The translations under genes were made by a program, and so were the position numbers. From an uncultured bacterium (GTDB taxonomy: Bacteria > Cyanobacteriota > Vampirovibrionia > Gastranaerophilales > Gastranaerophilaceae), in assembly GCA_902777855.1 (NCBI GenBank), contig CACYVN010000008.1, positions 1 through 64,000 of the forward strand: a stretch of DNA of 64,000 bases, given 5' to 3'. Below are positions 17,503-25,541 of the stretch, piece after piece. The notes under the pieces are model-generated. The model saw only the letters and a program-made list of their open reading frames with translations, did not search any database and was not told where the DNA came from. How positions within the stretch are numbered: position 1 is the stretch's first letter; each line of letters starts with the position of its first letter.

Positions 17503-17673
17503 ATGGCTTTAAAGAATTTGAAAAAAATCGATTCTAAGCTGCAGGATATTTACAAAGATCAGGTAACAACGGCGGCTTCATCAAGTGAACCGTTTGTTGA
17601 TCGTTCAGAGTTAATATTCGAACAACTGAACTTTATTGCAGCATACAACAAATCGTTGTTGCACATAGCATAA
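17503..17673 (+). CDS. Small hypothetical protein (56 aa)
   Basis: ATG at 17503 has GAGG eight bases upstream. The frame encodes 56 residues beginning MALKNLKKIDSKLQDIYKDQ and ending NKSLLHIA, with TAA at 17671-17673. It has a soluble helical composition and no signal peptide. A clean rho-independent terminator follows 90 bases later, which supports a transcribed unit. I do not recognise the family. It is divergent from the 675-residue protein gene. Confidence 0.6.
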   Translation: MALKNLKKIDSKLQDIYKDQVTTAASSSEPFVDRSELIFEQLNFIAAYNKSLLHIA

Positions 17674-17760
17674 GTTTCTTCAGCTAAAGCCTCATAATTA
17701 CGTTTATAAAGTTTATTTTTTATATTAATTCCAATTTAATTTTTCCCCTACAATTTTATC

Positions 17761-17790
17761 CCTGATTTCAACCGAAATCAGGTTTTTTTT
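17761..17790 (+). terminator. Rho-independent terminator
   Basis: The stem CCTGATTTC/GAAATCAGG with a four-base loop is followed by eight T on the plus strand. It marks the end of the 56-residue gene's transcript and the left border of the GC-rich island. Confidence 0.85.
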
Positions 17791-18054
17791 ATGCGTGAGC
17801 CGATGTGGAGTGCCGGTGTCGGCTTGCGATGAGCAAGACGAGCAGGGCACGGAACATAATACCACCGCCGTTGTGACTGAAGCGAGAGCGGAAGGAACGA
17901 AGCAATCTATGATTGCACAGGCGGATTCAACCGCCGAGCAGAGCCACGAGCGTAAGCGAGAGACCGACACTGAAACGGCGGCACGGCGGTGACGGCGTTG
18001 GAAGTGTCGGCGTTGGCGTTTATTGCAAAATGCGTAGATTTTGCAGAGCCACGA
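17791..18054. repeat. GC-rich structured island, probable dispersed repeat
   Basis: About 260 bases are much richer in GC than anything around them. The island holds inverted repeats: GTGCCGGTGTCGGC near 17811 pairs with a GACCGACAC...CGGCAC stretch near 17960-17980, and there are GCAATC-tat-GATTGC (17901-17915), GGCGG-attcaa-CCGCC and TGCAAAAT-gcgtag-ATTTTGCA (18024-18045). CGGCGTTGG occurs twice. CGAGCAGAGCCACGA is repeated at the window's first bases (reverse complement), and GCAGAGCCACGA recurs at 18043-18054. Frames through it (17725-17970 minus, 17795-17992 plus) have no ribosome-binding site and read like translated repeat. The GAAGCAATC...GATTGC core resembles repeats scattered in many bacterial genomes. 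Confidence 0.6.
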
Positions 18055-18060
18055 ATAAAT

Positions 18061-18444
18061 TTATCTTTTATCGTAAACTTTTATAAGGTGCCAGCCGAAT
18101 TTTGTGCCGACAGGGTCTGAAATTTTGCCGATTTTAAGGTCGAATGCGGTATCAGAGAAAAGTTGTTCCATTTTACCTCTCGAAAAATATCCCAAATCCC
18201 CGCCGTATTGTCCTGACGGGCAGAGTGAATACTGTCTTGCGGCTTCTTCAAAAGTTATTTTACCGCTTTCTATATCTTTTTTAATTGCAACTGCATCCTT
18301 ACGTTTTTTGACAAGAATATGGCTTGCACGAACCTCTGTTATATTAAGATTCGGGTTAAGAAAATCTCCGCGTTTTGCATTCGCTTCAGGTAAGGTGCAG
18401 AGCATAGTTAAAAATATTATGAATATTGCAATTATTTTTTTCAT
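18061..18444 (-). CDS. Exported parvulin-type peptidyl-prolyl isomerase
   Basis: This 127-residue protein has a signal peptide (cleavage after LPEANA) and one parvulin domain. The domain shows VRASHILVKKRKDA, FEEAARQYSLCPSGQYGGDLGYFSRG and the C-terminal FGWHLIKV, which are the three blocks of the PpiC/Pin4 family. It catalyses cis-trans isomerisation at prolines and probably assists folding of exported proteins in the periplasm. It lacks the chaperone arms of SurA/PrsA, so it is a minimal isomerase. It lies 20 bases downstream of another secreted-protein gene on the same strand, and the two are likely cotranscribed. Confidence 0.88.
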   Translation of the reverse strand: MKKIIAIFIIFLTMLCTLPEANAKRGDFLNPNLNITEVRASHILVKKRKDAVAIKKDIESGKITFEEAARQYSLCPSGQYGGDLGYFSRGKMEQLFSDTAFDLKIGKISDPVGTKFGWHLIKVYDKR

Positions 18445-18463
18445 TTTTCCCCCTTTGGTTTAA

Positions 18464-19198
18464 TTATAGTTGAATTGAACGCAGTACAAAATAGTACCTG
18501 TAATTACCCCAATATACTATAAGTGATATGAAATTGTTATCAAGGTCGTTTGCATCAAGGAATGTATCCGGTATTGGTTTTCTTTTTGATGAGTTTTTAT
18601 GTTTCCCAACCCATTTAAGCGCATTTTCTCTGATTTTTTGCGGTCTTGTAAGTTTGACTTTCGGTAAATTATTTTCATAAAATCCGTACGGCACCATTTC
18701 TCGTTTATAGCATGGGACTATGTATTTTATTCTGCCTGCTTCTTTAAACAAGATGTACCATTTGCCTTCATGTTCTCTCGGTGTCAATAGATAATAGCCG
18801 GGCATAATTGCTACGGATTTAAAATATAGCGGAGCTGTCAATCTGAATAAGGGATAAGGTGACCATGTTGTGTACATTGTATCTTGGTATTCTCCGGGAT
18901 CAATGCCATGGATATACTTGTGAGTAGGGACTGGCATTTTGCGGTACATTTCTTCAATGTCAGTATCATCAACGTATTCATCTTTCGCAATTGGTGCACC
19001 GTCAACATCCTGAGGATAAGTTGCTTCGTTTGTACTTTGTGAAGTGTTTGTTTGAGTTTGCTGTGAATTTTGCTGATTTTGAGTTTGTTGAATTTGTTGA
19101 GTGTTTTGGTTTTGATTTTTGTTTTTATTCCAAAACGCACTGTGAGATGGCAATGCCACACTAAATATCAGCACAAGTATTAAAACTAACTTCTTCAT
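18464..19198 (-). CDS. Secreted protein with Gln/Asn-rich linker, unknown function
   Basis: This 244-residue protein has a signal peptide (MKKLVLILVLIFSVALPSHS) followed by a Gln/Asn/Thr repeat-like linker (about 25-60). A compact domain follows, rich in Tyr, Pro and aromatics (TTWSPYPLFRLTAPLYFKSV, PGYYLLTPREHEGKWYILFK, IKYIVPCYKRE). The domain looks mainly beta and globular. I do not recognise it. The C-terminus ends with a hydrophobic, aromatic stretch (LIVYWGNYRYYFVLRSIQL). It precedes the parvulin gene, which may help fold it. It is divergent from flhB. Confidence 0.7.
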   Translation of the reverse strand: MKKLVLILVLIFSVALPSHSAFWNKNKNQNQNTQQIQQTQNQQNSQQTQTNTSQSTNEATYPQDVDGAPIAKDEYVDDTDIEEMYRKMPVPTHKYIHGIDPGEYQDTMYTTWSPYPLFRLTAPLYFKSVAIMPGYYLLTPREHEGKWYILFKEAGRIKYIVPCYKREMVPYGFYENNLPKVKLTRPQKIRENALKWVGKHKNSSKRKPIPDTFLDANDLDNNFISLIVYWGNYRYYFVLRSIQL

Positions 19199-19270
19199 AT
19201 CTTTATTTTAATATTTTTGTTTAAAAAATCAATTTGTTAATGTTTTCACAATAAAAATCATTATAATTCA

Positions 19271-19279
19271 TGCTATAAT
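19271..19279 (+). promoter_or_regulatory. Extended -10 promoter of flhB
   Basis: TGCTATAAT, an extended -10 element, ends 23 bases before the flhB ATG. No good -35 lies 17 bases upstream, which is usual for extended -10 promoters. I see no sigma-28 type sequence here. Confidence 0.5.
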
Positions 19280-19302
19280 ATCGTTATCAGAAAGGTTGAA
19301 TT

Positions 19303-20370
19303 ATGGGTGATGAGGATAAGCAGTTTGATGCCACTCCCCGGAAGCTTGAGCAGGCAAGAAAAGAAGGTCAGGTTGTAAAATCGAAAGATTTTTCAACGGC
19401 TGTTTCTTTGCTTGTGTTATTTTCTGTAATCTTTGGTTTAGCTCCGTTTATCTGGAATCAGATTGTTCAGGTCTTTACGCTTTTATATGAGCAGATACCC
19501 AATGCTACCTTGGGTAAAATAGGTTATTCTTATATTTTACTCGTTGCTGTAAAAGGTGCGGTTTTAATTATAGGTCCTATTTTGGCAATTGCATGGCTTG
19601 TTGCGGTTCTTGCCGATTTTGTACAGGTTGGACCTTTGATTGCTATTGCTCCTTTGATGCCAAAACTTGATAAACTTAATCCTACAAAATATTTCAAAAA
19701 TATAATGTCTGTCAAAACAGTATTTGAATTATTTAAAAATATAGTTAAAGTTGTTGTATTGGGCTATATCGGCTGGATGGTATACAGTGCACATATTGAA
19801 ACGATATTGATGCTTGCTGCGGTTGATAATAATTTTGCGGTAATGATTGAGTTCGGGAAACTTATGACTGAGTTTATTTTTAAGGCGTGTATTGCCTTTT
19901 TGGTCATTTCTGCGGCTGATTACGGGGTTACAAAGTGGAAATTTTTAAAAGACCAGAAAATGTCTTTTAAAGAAATAAAAGATGAATATAAAAACTCAGA
20001 AGGTGATCCCAATGTCAAAGCCGCCCTTCGTCAAAGACGTATGCAAATGCTTCAGCAGGGAGCTATGGATTCTGTACCGACAGCTGACTTTGTTGTAACA
20101 AACCCGACTCATGTGGCATGTGCTCTGAAATATGTTGCTGAGGAAATGGATTCGCCTATGCTAATAGCAAAAGGCACAGAGTTGATTGCCAAAAAGATTA
20201 TTAATATTGCAAAAGAACATAATGTTCCTGTCATAGAAAATCCTGCGGTTGCAAGGGCATTATTCAGAATGTGTGATATTAATCAGCCGATTCCTCCTGA
20301 ATTATATAAAGCTGTTGCAGAGATACTGATGTTTGTTTATAAAATGAAAAAGAAAGGATACAGGTCATAA
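19303..20370 (+). CDS. flhB: FlhB-family type III export switch protein
   Basis: FlhB sits in the flagellar/type III export gate and switches substrate class by cleaving itself. The N-terminus FDATPRKLEQARKEGQVVKSKD matches the family's 'E-x-T-P-x-K-L...A-R-x-x-G' opening. Four membrane segments follow (about 32-60, 78-110, 145-172, 190-206). The cytoplasmic domain has the autocleavage motif NPTH at N267-P268-T269-H270, close to Salmonella N269. At 355 residues it is full length. No flhA, fliPQR or other flagellar gene is in this window. A sigma-28-like gene follows 80 bases later, suggesting a relocated fragment of a flagellar locus. Confidence 0.9.
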   Translation: MGDEDKQFDATPRKLEQARKEGQVVKSKDFSTAVSLLVLFSVIFGLAPFIWNQIVQVFTLLYEQIPNATLGKIGYSYILLVAVKGAVLIIGPILAIAWLVAVLADFVQVGPLIAIAPLMPKLDKLNPTKYFKNIMSVKTVFELFKNIVKVVVLGYIGWMVYSAHIETILMLAAVDNNFAVMIEFGKLMTEFIFKACIAFLVISAADYGVTKWKFLKDQKMSFKEIKDEYKNSEGDPNVKAALRQRRMQMLQQGAMDSVPTADFVVTNPTHVACALKYVAEEMDSPMLIAKGTELIAKKIINIAKEHNVPVIENPAVARALFRMCDINQPIPPELYKAVAEILMFVYKMKKKGYRS

Positions 20371-20450
20371 ATATTTATAATTTACATAAAGATACTCCAA
20401 ACAAACGACAGTAATTTGAAAAATTTATAGTATGATTGTAGTGTAAAATT

Positions 20451-21113
20451 ATGGCAAGTGTGGATTCAAAAAATTTACAGGAATATATAGATATCGTACA
20501 AAAAGTTGCGAGAGTTGAGCATAAACGCATCCCGTCGCACATGGTAGAGTACGAAGAATTGCTGTCTATCGGTATTATTGCCATTCAGGTTATGGTAAAA
20601 AATAAAACTCCTGAACAACTTGCCAGATATAATTCCGCATATATTGCCACGGCTGTTCGTTGGGCAATAAGAAACGAATTGCGCATTCGTTATAAATGGT
20701 ACTCTATTAAACATAAAGCAGAGGATGAATACGACGAAGAAGAAGCAGTCGAAGGCATGGACATGAAACAGGCAAAAGTTCGTGAAGCAATTTACGAAAC
20801 GGTTCTGTCCATTGACGGTCTTGCGGCTGATGCCTCAGATAATGATTCGCCCTTTGACTTCTTAAAAGACCCTCATGCTACTCCCGATGAGAGTGCAGAA
20901 CTTTCTGAGATGGGTAAAATGATTAGGACGGCGATATCTAAACTTCCCCCTAAAGAAAGAACTGTTGTGGAATACAGATTTTACCGTAACATGCAGGTTA
21001 AGGATATTGCCACTCAAATCGGGCTTTCTCCATCAAGAGTTACACGTATAGTTCAGTCTTCTCTTAATTTTGTTCGTGAATATTTAAATGAACATGAACA
21101 ATACGGATATTAA
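20451..21113 (+). CDS. FliA/WhiG-type (sigma-28-like) sigma factor
   Basis: This 220-residue RNA polymerase sigma factor has region 2 in IPSHMVEYEELLSIGIIAIQ...YIATAVRWAIRNELR and a linker rich in acidic residues. Region 4 ends in a helix-turn-helix, LPPKERTVVEYRFYRNMQVKDIATQIGLSPSRVTRIVQSSL. Length and adjacency to flhB point to the flagellar FliA class, but region 2 is unusual (RYKWYSIKHKAEDEYDEEEA) and the promoter preference cannot be read from sequence. There is no clear ribosome-binding site before the ATG. The stop overlaps the convergent nucleotidase stop by four bases. Confidence 0.8.
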   Translation: MASVDSKNLQEYIDIVQKVARVEHKRIPSHMVEYEELLSIGIIAIQVMVKNKTPEQLARYNSAYIATAVRWAIRNELRIRYKWYSIKHKAEDEYDEEEAVEGMDMKQAKVREAIYETVLSIDGLAADASDNDSPFDFLKDPHATPDESAELSEMGKMIRTAISKLPPKERTVVEYRFYRNMQVKDIATQIGLSPSRVTRIVQSSLNFVREYLNEHEQYGY

Positions 21114-22759
21114 TCGACTATTTCCAATCTTCCGTCATATACGACATCAAACGGCTGCGGTAATTTTTTGATGTAATCGCAGGCGAGCTTGTTTTTGTCG
21201 AAATCAAAGGTTTTTAATATTTTTGATTTATCCAGATTTTCCGGCAGATAGTTATCCCCGCCCATAGCAAAAAAATCATCAACTGCAACAGTATAGGTTT
21301 TATCTGTTTTCGGATTTTTGACATCTATAACGTGAGATTTGTTGTTTTTGTCTATAAATTCAAGATTTAACAATTCGCCTTTTCTGTTGCACTTATATTT
21401 CATTCCTGATACAAGCAAAATCCCTGGTTTATTATTCTCGCTGTGAAAAGATTGTTCAAGTCCGGATTTAATAGTATCAACAATTTCTTTTTCAGTTAAA
21501 CTGATAATCATCATTTTATCTTCAAATGGAGAAATATCACCTAAAAGTCTTGAATCAACCTCTGCACCCGGGGTAAACCAACCCCTGATATTTGCGGTAT
21601 TTAAGATACCTATATCTGTATTAAGTTCGTGCCTCATAGCATCAACTATAAGATCTCCATGCGGATTATCTTCAATGAGAATATGTTTGGGCATCGCTAC
21701 AGCCTTGCCTACTCTGCCGACATATTCCGGTTTCCCTATAATTTTTTCAACGGCATCTTTTATGTATAGCGGGCGGCTGTATGGTGATGTAGAAATGACG
21801 TTATTCTGAGCTCGAACAATTATCCCGTTTTTGTCAAAATCAACGTTCAAAATTCCGACGTGCTCTCCGTTTTTACCTGCCTGAGTCATAATAACAGGTT
21901 CTCCCGTTCTTGAGTAGAAAAGGTTTTTCCCTTCTTCAATGCCTTCAACCAAATTATGGGTGTGACCTCCAAAAATTATATCTATTCCGTCAGTCATGGA
22001 TATGATTTTTTTATCATTATCTATGCCGCTGTGAGAGAGCAGTGCTATTTTGTTTATTCCCTGATTTCTTAACTTATCAACCTCCTGCTGAATAAGTTTA
22101 ATTGTTTCATCAATGTCAGCGACCTTAATGCTCTGCAGTGAGTTGCTCATTTTTACTCTTAAAAACATATCAGACGGTGCAATGCCGATTATTCCGACTT
22201 TTTCTCCGTTTTTTTCTGAAATAATTGATTTTTGGAATTTCCCTGCAAGAGGTGATTTTTCATCTGCTTCTACGTTAAGTGCAAGCATTTTGCAATTTGT
22301 ATTTTCGATTAATGATGCCAAATCTCCGGGTTCGACAATATCCATTTCGTGATTGCCGAGTTCTGTCGCATCAAATTTACACCATTCAAGGAATTTGTAA
22401 GCAACCTTATTGTTATTAGGGTTACAGCCTATTGAAATGTCTCCGGAAGAAACTCTGAATTTTGCGACTTTGTCATCTGTTGTATTTTTGAAAAAGTCGT
22501 TTTGGTTAGCAGGTGTTTTGTTAAATTGCTCAACCATATTATAGATTCTTTCCATCTTTGTCATTTTGCCGTGTAAGTCATTGATGTAAAACCAACTCGT
22601 ATGAGAAAGGTCAGAGTCTTTATAAATTGATTTAATATCCGTATCAGGTGCTTCAGATTTGAAAGATGGACGGGATTTAGGTACGGAACGATTAGTATTA
22701 TTAAAATAATATTTTAATAAATTACTGTTACTATATGAATTGTAAACATTACTAATCAT
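21110..22759 (-). CDS. 5'-nucleotidase (UshA-like) with N-terminal PSFKS motif
   Basis: A bifunctional metallophosphatase/5'-nucleotidase. The N-terminal calcineurin-like domain has D61-x-H63 in NDLHGK, then SSGDIS, TELGNHEMD, ALLSHSG and FGGHTHN, which supply the two-metal site. The C-terminal domain has NTANIRGWFTPG, the ISPFEDKM block and the substrate-stacking region near AVDDFFAMGGDNY. Unlike UshA there is no signal peptide. The first 40 residues are Asn/Ser/Tyr-rich and contain P-S-F-K-S (31-35), the motif shared with four other proteins here. If exported, it would need a non-Sec route. If cytoplasmic, the extension needs another role. AAAAGG precedes the start. Confidence 0.88.
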   Translation of the reverse strand: MISNVYNSYSNSNLLKYYFNNTNRSVPKSRPSFKSEAPDTDIKSIYKDSDLSHTSWFYINDLHGKMTKMERIYNMVEQFNKTPANQNDFFKNTTDDKVAKFRVSSGDISIGCNPNNNKVAYKFLEWCKFDATELGNHEMDIVEPGDLASLIENTNCKMLALNVEADEKSPLAGKFQKSIISEKNGEKVGIIGIAPSDMFLRVKMSNSLQSIKVADIDETIKLIQQEVDKLRNQGINKIALLSHSGIDNDKKIISMTDGIDIIFGGHTHNLVEGIEEGKNLFYSRTGEPVIMTQAGKNGEHVGILNVDFDKNGIIVRAQNNVISTSPYSRPLYIKDAVEKIIGKPEYVGRVGKAVAMPKHILIEDNPHGDLIVDAMRHELNTDIGILNTANIRGWFTPGAEVDSRLLGDISPFEDKMMIISLTEKEIVDTIKSGLEQSFHSENNKPGILLVSGMKYKCNRKGELLNLEFIDKNNKSHVIDVKNPKTDKTYTVAVDDFFAMGGDNYLPENLDKSKILKTFDFDKNKLACDYIKKLPQPFDVVYDGRLEIVD

Positions 22760-22866
22760 ATATTCTGACCTTTTCCACTTTTATTAACCCCCCTCAAAGA
22801 AAAAATTGCTATATTCCTGACAAAATTGTTACAAAAATAAATCTTATTATTGAAATTTTAATTGTG

Positions 22867-24246
22867 CTAAGCAGCTTGTCTTTTCATCTGCTTAAACATG
22901 TCAATTCCTTCTTCCCAGTTTGGAACTATATTCATGTCTTTTTCAACAACTTCCTTCGGAAGTGCAGCATGATGAATTTTGGGAAGTAAATAATCTTCGC
23001 TGTAAACAATTGGTCTTGATATTCCGTCATCCGTGTCGTTACAGATAAAGCTCAGTTTGCCGCTATCGTCTTTTTTATAGCCCACAATAGTAATTTCGTG
23101 GCCGTTTACAATAATGTTATTTTCATTAGTTTGTGTATAGCCGATAATAATATTTTCACCCATATCAAGTGCGGTCATAAGATGACGTTTCATTGTGTCT
23201 AAATCCGTTTCATAACCGACTAATCTTGCATTTTCATCAACGGTTTGATAAGTAACAGATAAAATGTTTTTGTCAAAAACGACTGATTCGGTGAAAGTTT
23301 TTTCAAATTCAATTAAACCCTTGTCATTCTGGTTAAATTTTCCTGCTCTTTTATCAGTCAAAGTGTTGTAAGACTGTTGAGAACCGATTTGCATGAATGT
23401 TGATTGCATCAAAACATCGAGCGGTGTTCTTTCGTCAGGGTCTTTGTCTGTTGTCTGAATTTGTGCTCTTATGATTGCGTTTTTGTCCGGTGAGAATTTC
23501 AATTCTGCATCGTTGTAGTTTTTATCAAGCTCAAACGGCATTTCAAAAGCATTCAAAAGCCAGACCCCGTTTAGAGTGTTGTCGGCAAGATTTTCTAATT
23601 TAATACGTTTAGTTGCGGAAAGTTTCGGAGAACTTAATTCCTGCGCAAGTCTTGCAAACTCGGCAGGCATTTGTTTCGCAAGTTTAAACTCCGTACTTGC
23701 CGCAACGCATGTGCCTGAATGCTCGACATCTATATCATCAGATGTCTGTCTTACATCGGGCGAGTTATTTTTAAACGTATTGTTAGCCTGAATTGCTGTT
23801 TGTCTGTAATTGTTCGGAATATCTCCGAATTGCTGAGTAATCAAAAACGGATATGCAATTGTTGCGATGGTGTCACGCAATATGCCGTTATTTGTTAAAC
23901 CCTGTGCTCTCGGCATTATTGCAATTTTATGCAAATTGTCCAAAACAGTAGATTTATCATCGGAGTTATTATTTAAAAGTACGCCGTTTTTAAGTAAAGT
24001 ATTAATCACTTTTTTAGTGTTGCGGTCTAATTGGGCGCAAACTTCATTATATTTTTTCTTCTCATCTTTATTTGTTAGTTCTGTACGGATATTTATTTGA
24101 TTTGCAGAGTTAAGAGCTACCGTTTTTGCAGTAAAAGACGGTACGGAAACGGCATGCGATTTGTGTTGATTCCTGTTATCAACGGAATTTATGCCTGAAA
24201 TGTAATTGTATTGCCCGAGAGCGCTATTAATTTTTCCTACTGCCAT
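22867..24246 (-). CDS. Papain-like cysteine peptidase candidate with PSFTA motif
   Basis: This 459-residue protein has no signal peptide. It carries P-S-F-T-A at 36-40. From about 120 on it looks like a papain/transglutaminase-fold enzyme. A candidate nucleophile Cys180 lies in HSGTCVAAS (compare 'x-G-x-C-x-A/W'), His383 lies in NGHEITIVGYKK just after a turn, and Asn403/Asp404 lie in LSFICNDTDD. The order and the His-strand-Asn spacing of about 20 residues are those of clan CA peptidases. It could cleave proteins or act as an amidase or deamidase. I know no named family for it. It is upstream of the nucleotidase on the same strand with a 107-base gap. Confidence 0.65.
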   Translation of the reverse strand: MAVGKINSALGQYNYISGINSVDNRNQHKSHAVSVPSFTAKTVALNSANQINIRTELTNKDEKKKYNEVCAQLDRNTKKVINTLLKNGVLLNNNSDDKSTVLDNLHKIAIMPRAQGLTNNGILRDTIATIAYPFLITQQFGDIPNNYRQTAIQANNTFKNNSPDVRQTSDDIDVEHSGTCVAASTEFKLAKQMPAEFARLAQELSSPKLSATKRIKLENLADNTLNGVWLLNAFEMPFELDKNYNDAELKFSPDKNAIIRAQIQTTDKDPDERTPLDVLMQSTFMQIGSQQSYNTLTDKRAGKFNQNDKGLIEFEKTFTESVVFDKNILSVTYQTVDENARLVGYETDLDTMKRHLMTALDMGENIIIGYTQTNENNIIVNGHEITIVGYKKDDSGKLSFICNDTDDGISRPIVYSEDYLLPKIHHAALPKEVVEKDMNIVPNWEEGIDMFKQMKRQAA

Positions 24247-24337
24247 AATAACTCCACATTAATATTAAAAAACGGATATAGAAAAAATTGCCACTTTGTT
24301 ATAAAATTTGTAAATAAATGTAAATAAGGGATAAAAA

Positions 24338-25324
24338 TTGAAAATTAAACCGCTGACAAAAGAGCAGATAATAATATCAACAGACAGGCTTACAAGATTT
24401 AAAAATCCTCAAATAAAATATTTCCGAGTATTTAGTGAAATTATTTTACACAATTTGATTTCTCCTAAATTCAATAAATCCGAATTGGAAAAGATGCCTT
24501 TTTCGGATTTAAAAAAATATGCTCAGGAGGTTTTTAATTATTCTGTTAATCAAATATTCGGGACAAATTCTTCTGATTTCTCTTTGAACAAAAAATTGTA
24601 TGAGTATGAAAGTTCTGTTTTTAATATTGATACGGATACTAAAATTTTGCTTAACAACCAAATCGATTATCAGACAGCTTTACGATTATTGCAAGGTAAA
24701 CTTCCGGCAAATCTTCAGTGGCTAATTGCACTGTCTGAAAGTAGGGATATAAAAAAAGAAAGAAATGAATTATGTTTTAAATACCCTGTCGAGCTTGTTG
24801 TGCTTGCTGAAGGTGCAACGGAGGAAACTCTTTTACCTGAGTTCGCAAAATTGTATGGTTTTGATTTTGATAAGAATGGTGTTTATTTAATCCCTGCCGG
24901 AGGCAAAAATCAGGTTGTAAAACTTTATTATGAATTGTGCGAAACGCTGAAAATCCCGATTTTTGTTTTGCTTGACAAAGACGGAGCAGGGAATGCAAAA
25001 GAAATTGAACCAAAATTGCGCAGTTGCGATAAAATTCATATTATTAAAAGCGGAGAGTTTGAGGACATATTGTCTGAGGATTTGGTTAGCAGAACCTTAG
25101 ACAATGTACTACAGAATATATCGGAAATAAATTTTGAAATTAAAGAAGAAAAAGGTCACAGGGTACAATATCTTGAAGAAATTTTCAAGCATCGCGGTAT
25201 GCATGAATTTAAAAAAGTTGAATTTGCACAGGCTGTACGTGACAATATAATTTCGGATCAGGATTTAACAGAAGAAATTGCCGAAATAATAGAAGGAATA
25301 AAAAAAATAAAATCAGATTATTGA
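24338..25324 (+). CDS. Orphan OLD-type TOPRIM domain protein
   Basis: A 328-residue protein translated from TTG at 24338, with AAGGG nine bases upstream. The C-terminal half is a TOPRIM domain: the glutamate is in VVLAEGATEE (E158), LIPAGGKNQVVK follows, and the metal aspartates are in FVLLDKDGAGN (D213, D215). The wording matches the nuclease half of OLD-family proteins. The usual ABC-type ATPase half is missing. In its place the first ~140 residues are a helical domain I do not recognise. It may be a nuclease working with a partner, or a regulatory relic. The tRNA-Glu promoter overlaps its stop codon. Confidence 0.7.
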   Translation: MKIKPLTKEQIIISTDRLTRFKNPQIKYFRVFSEIILHNLISPKFNKSELEKMPFSDLKKYAQEVFNYSVNQIFGTNSSDFSLNKKLYEYESSVFNIDTDTKILLNNQIDYQTALRLLQGKLPANLQWLIALSESRDIKKERNELCFKYPVELVVLAEGATEETLLPEFAKLYGFDFDKNGVYLIPAGGKNQVVKLYYELCETLKIPIFVLLDKDGAGNAKEIEPKLRSCDKIHIIKSGEFEDILSEDLVSRTLDNVLQNISEINFEIKEEKGHRVQYLEEIFKHRGMHEFKKVEFAQAVRDNIISDQDLTEEIAEIIEGIKKIKSDY

Positions 25325-25349
25325 CATTTAATTTTGTTCAAGATAAGAT
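25321..25349 (+). promoter_or_regulatory. Promoter of tRNA-Glu
   Basis: A perfect TTGACA (25321-25326), a 17-base spacer and TAAGAT (25344-25349) lie 26 bases before the tRNA. The -35 overlaps the TGA stop of the TOPRIM gene. Confidence 0.8.
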
Positions 25350-25375
25350 AGTACACACATAAGGGATTTACACAA

Positions 25376-25451
25376 GCCCCCATCGTCTAGAGGCCTAGGA
25401 CAACACCCTTTCACGGTGTAGACAGCGATTCGAATTCGCTTGGGGGTACCA
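25376..25451 (+). tRNA. trnE: tRNA-Glu (TTC anticodon)
   Basis: A 76-base cloverleaf with encoded CCA. The acceptor stem GCCCCCA pairs with TGGGGGT, apart from a G.U at the first pair. The D-arm contains TAGAGGCCTA, the anticodon loop is CTTTCAC (anticodon TTC) and the T-loop is TTCGAATT. The 5' half is essentially that of cyanobacterial and plastid tRNA-Glu, including the acceptor sequence, and differs from the GTCCCCT-type start of enterobacteria. It has its own promoter and terminator. Confidence 0.97.
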
Positions 25452-25457
25452 TATATG

Positions 25458-25481
25458 AAGAACCGTCCAGGTTCTTTTTTT
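25458..25481 (+). terminator. Rho-independent terminator of tRNA-Glu
   Basis: The stem AAGAACC/GGTTCTT with a five-base loop, followed by a T-run, begins six bases after the CCA end. Confidence 0.85.
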
Positions 25482-25541
25482 ATTGAAAAATTATCGCATT
25501 AGAACAAAGCAAAATTATTTTTGTTTTGTTTTATTTCTAAT

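Noticed and set aside
17725-17992. Frames of 81 and 65 codons on both strands in the GC-rich island
   Set aside because: They have no ribosome-binding site, atypical composition, and overlap inverted repeats. They are best explained as translated repeat DNA.
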